Below, one piece after another: positions 4,594-5,240 of a DNA stretch of 5,240 nucleotides. Position 1 is the first letter of the stretch. Each line of letters opens with the position of its first letter. Both the position numbers and the translations under genes were made by a program. This stretch comes from Candidatus Bathyarchaeota archaeon (lineage in GTDB: Archaea > Thermoproteota > Bathyarchaeia > TCS64): positions 1-5,240 of the forward strand of contig JABXKY010000160.1 of the NCBI GenBank assembly GCA_013619005.1, written 5' to 3'. The notes under the pieces are model-generated. The model had not been told where the DNA came from. It did not search any database and worked only from the letters and a program-made list of their open reading frames with translations.

Positions 4594-5240
4594 TGGCACA
4601 GTTCTACGGGTACGAGAGACCCGACGGAACGGTGGGCGTAAGGAACCACCTGCTTGTACTGTCGACCATGGACTGCAGCTACGAGCCCGCAAAGAAGATA
4701 GCGGAACAAGTGGAGGGGGCAGTGGCCATCACACAGACATACGGCTGCAGGGACGACTCCATGCTGGTCCACAACCTGGCGGGGACCGCGTTGAACCCAA
4801 ACGTCGCGGGAGTTCTGATCGTCGGGCTGGGGTGCGAGACCCTGACGGGGGACATCCTCATGGAGAGGATAGAGCCCAGCGGCAAACCCGTCTACAACAT
4901 CACCATCCAGGAGCTGGGTGGAACCATCAAGACCCACGCCAAGGGCGTGCGCATCCTCCAGAAGATGAAGCAGGACGTAGCCGAGCAGAAACGGGAGGCT
5001 TTTCCGCTGAGCAAGCTGACCCTCGCAGTGGAGTGCGGGGGCAGCGACGCCACAAGCGGACTTGCAGCGAACCCAGCTGTGGGCGCGGCGGCAGACCTGC
5101 TCATAGAGGAGGGCGGGACAGTAATGTTCGGTGAGACCCAGGAGATGTGCGGGACACAGCACCTCCTCGCCGAGAGGGCCGTAAACAAGGAGACGGCCGA
5201 CGCCATCTACGATATTATCGAGACCCAGATGGCGCGCCAG
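4593..5240 (+). CDS. UxaA-family dehydratase/lyase, large catalytic subunit (5' part, 216 codons)
   Basis: The frame starts at ATG 4593, overlapping the TGA of the small subunit by one base, and stays open to the window edge, giving 216 of an expected 380-400 residues. It matches the catalytic part of altronate dehydratase/galactarate dehydratase and of SuyB. Seen: GYERPDGTVGVRNH (residues 6-19), TYGCRDD (49-55) where UxaA-type enzymes carry a THGCG-like motif, GLGCE (78-82), ECGGSDATSGLAANPAVG (147-164), a strongly conserved family block, and GETQEMCGTQH (180-190). C52, C81, C148 and C186 lie in or near conserved blocks and may take part in metal binding, as metal dependence is known for this family. 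The enzyme would remove water (or sulfite in SuyB) from a hydroxyacid to give a 2-oxo acid. The G-rich GGGGGGT (4580-4586) six bases before the ATG could serve as a weak ribosome site, together with coupling. The 3' half is outside the window. Confidence 0.93.
   Translation, partial: MAQFYGYERPDGTVGVRNHLLVLSTMDCSYEPAKKIAEQVEGAVAITQTYGCRDDSMLVHNLAGTALNPNVAGVLIVGLGCETLTGDILMERIEPSGKPVYNITIQELGGTIKTHAKGVRILQKMKQDVAEQKREAFPLSKLTLAVECGGSDATSGLAANPAVGAAADLLIEEGGTVMFGETQEMCGTQHLLAERAVNKETADAIYDIIETQMARQ

Noticed and set aside
4527..5162. Antisense open frame (211 codons) opposite the large lyase subunit
   Set aside because: No family motif, covered entirely by the conserved UxaA-family sense frame, and it crosses the TGATG junction of the two subunit genes.
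1..5240. CRISPR arrays, insertion sequences, tRNA or rRNA genes, prophage or defence genes
   Set aside because: No regularly spaced repeats, terminal inverted repeats, transposase or RNA-gene sequence were seen; the gene content is metabolic and housekeeping.

Overview
The window looks archaeal. The genes are dense, all on the + strand, and G+C-rich (roughly 55-60% by eye), with strong AGG/GAG/AAG codon preference. Genes that begin a transcription unit have a T-rich or TATA-like element about 27-35 bases before the ATG and no Shine-Dalgarno sequence, as in leaderless or short-leader archaeal transcripts. Genes inside a unit overlap the preceding stop codon. I cannot fix the lineage; a TACK-type archaeon (for example Bathyarchaeia) or a Thermoplasmata-type archaeon would fit. 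That is inference from style, not from a search.

Layout: (1) 1-310, the 3' end of a soluble Lon-like ATP-dependent protease (COG1067 type), cut by the window edge just after its expected catalytic lysine. (2) 356-1518, a two-gene redox unit: a divergent thioredoxin-reductase-like flavoprotein, then an 82-residue CPHC thioredoxin/glutaredoxin-like protein joined by an ATGA overlap. (3) 1563-2819, a complete enolase (eno) behind its own TATA-like element. (4) 2820 to about 2970, an A+T-richer intergenic and leader stretch with a 12-base alternating GC palindrome, short direct repeats and a TATA-like element. (5) 2896-4230, a LarA-superfamily protein (nickel-pincer 2-hydroxyacid racemase/epimerase fold) whose key active-site residues are all present. 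(6) 4279 to the window end, a split UxaA-family dehydratase: a small SAF-domain subunit and a large catalytic subunit, overlapping by one base, with the large subunit cut by the right edge.

How the genes may work together: the flavoprotein and small thiol protein look like a dedicated disulfide-reducing pair. Enolase is central glycolysis/gluconeogenesis. The LarA homologue followed by the split UxaA-type lyase suggests a 2-hydroxyacid pathway: the nickel enzyme would invert C2 of a sugar acid or other 2-hydroxyacid, and the lyase would eliminate water (or sulfite, if SuyAB-like) to give a 2-oxo acid. The pairing is seen in the sequence; the substrate is not known.

The most notable points are the LarA/split-UxaA pair with an intact nickel site but no cofactor genes in view, the reductase without the usual NADPH-specificity motif and with a Cys-Cys-Cys run, and the probably over-long N-terminus of the LarA frame.
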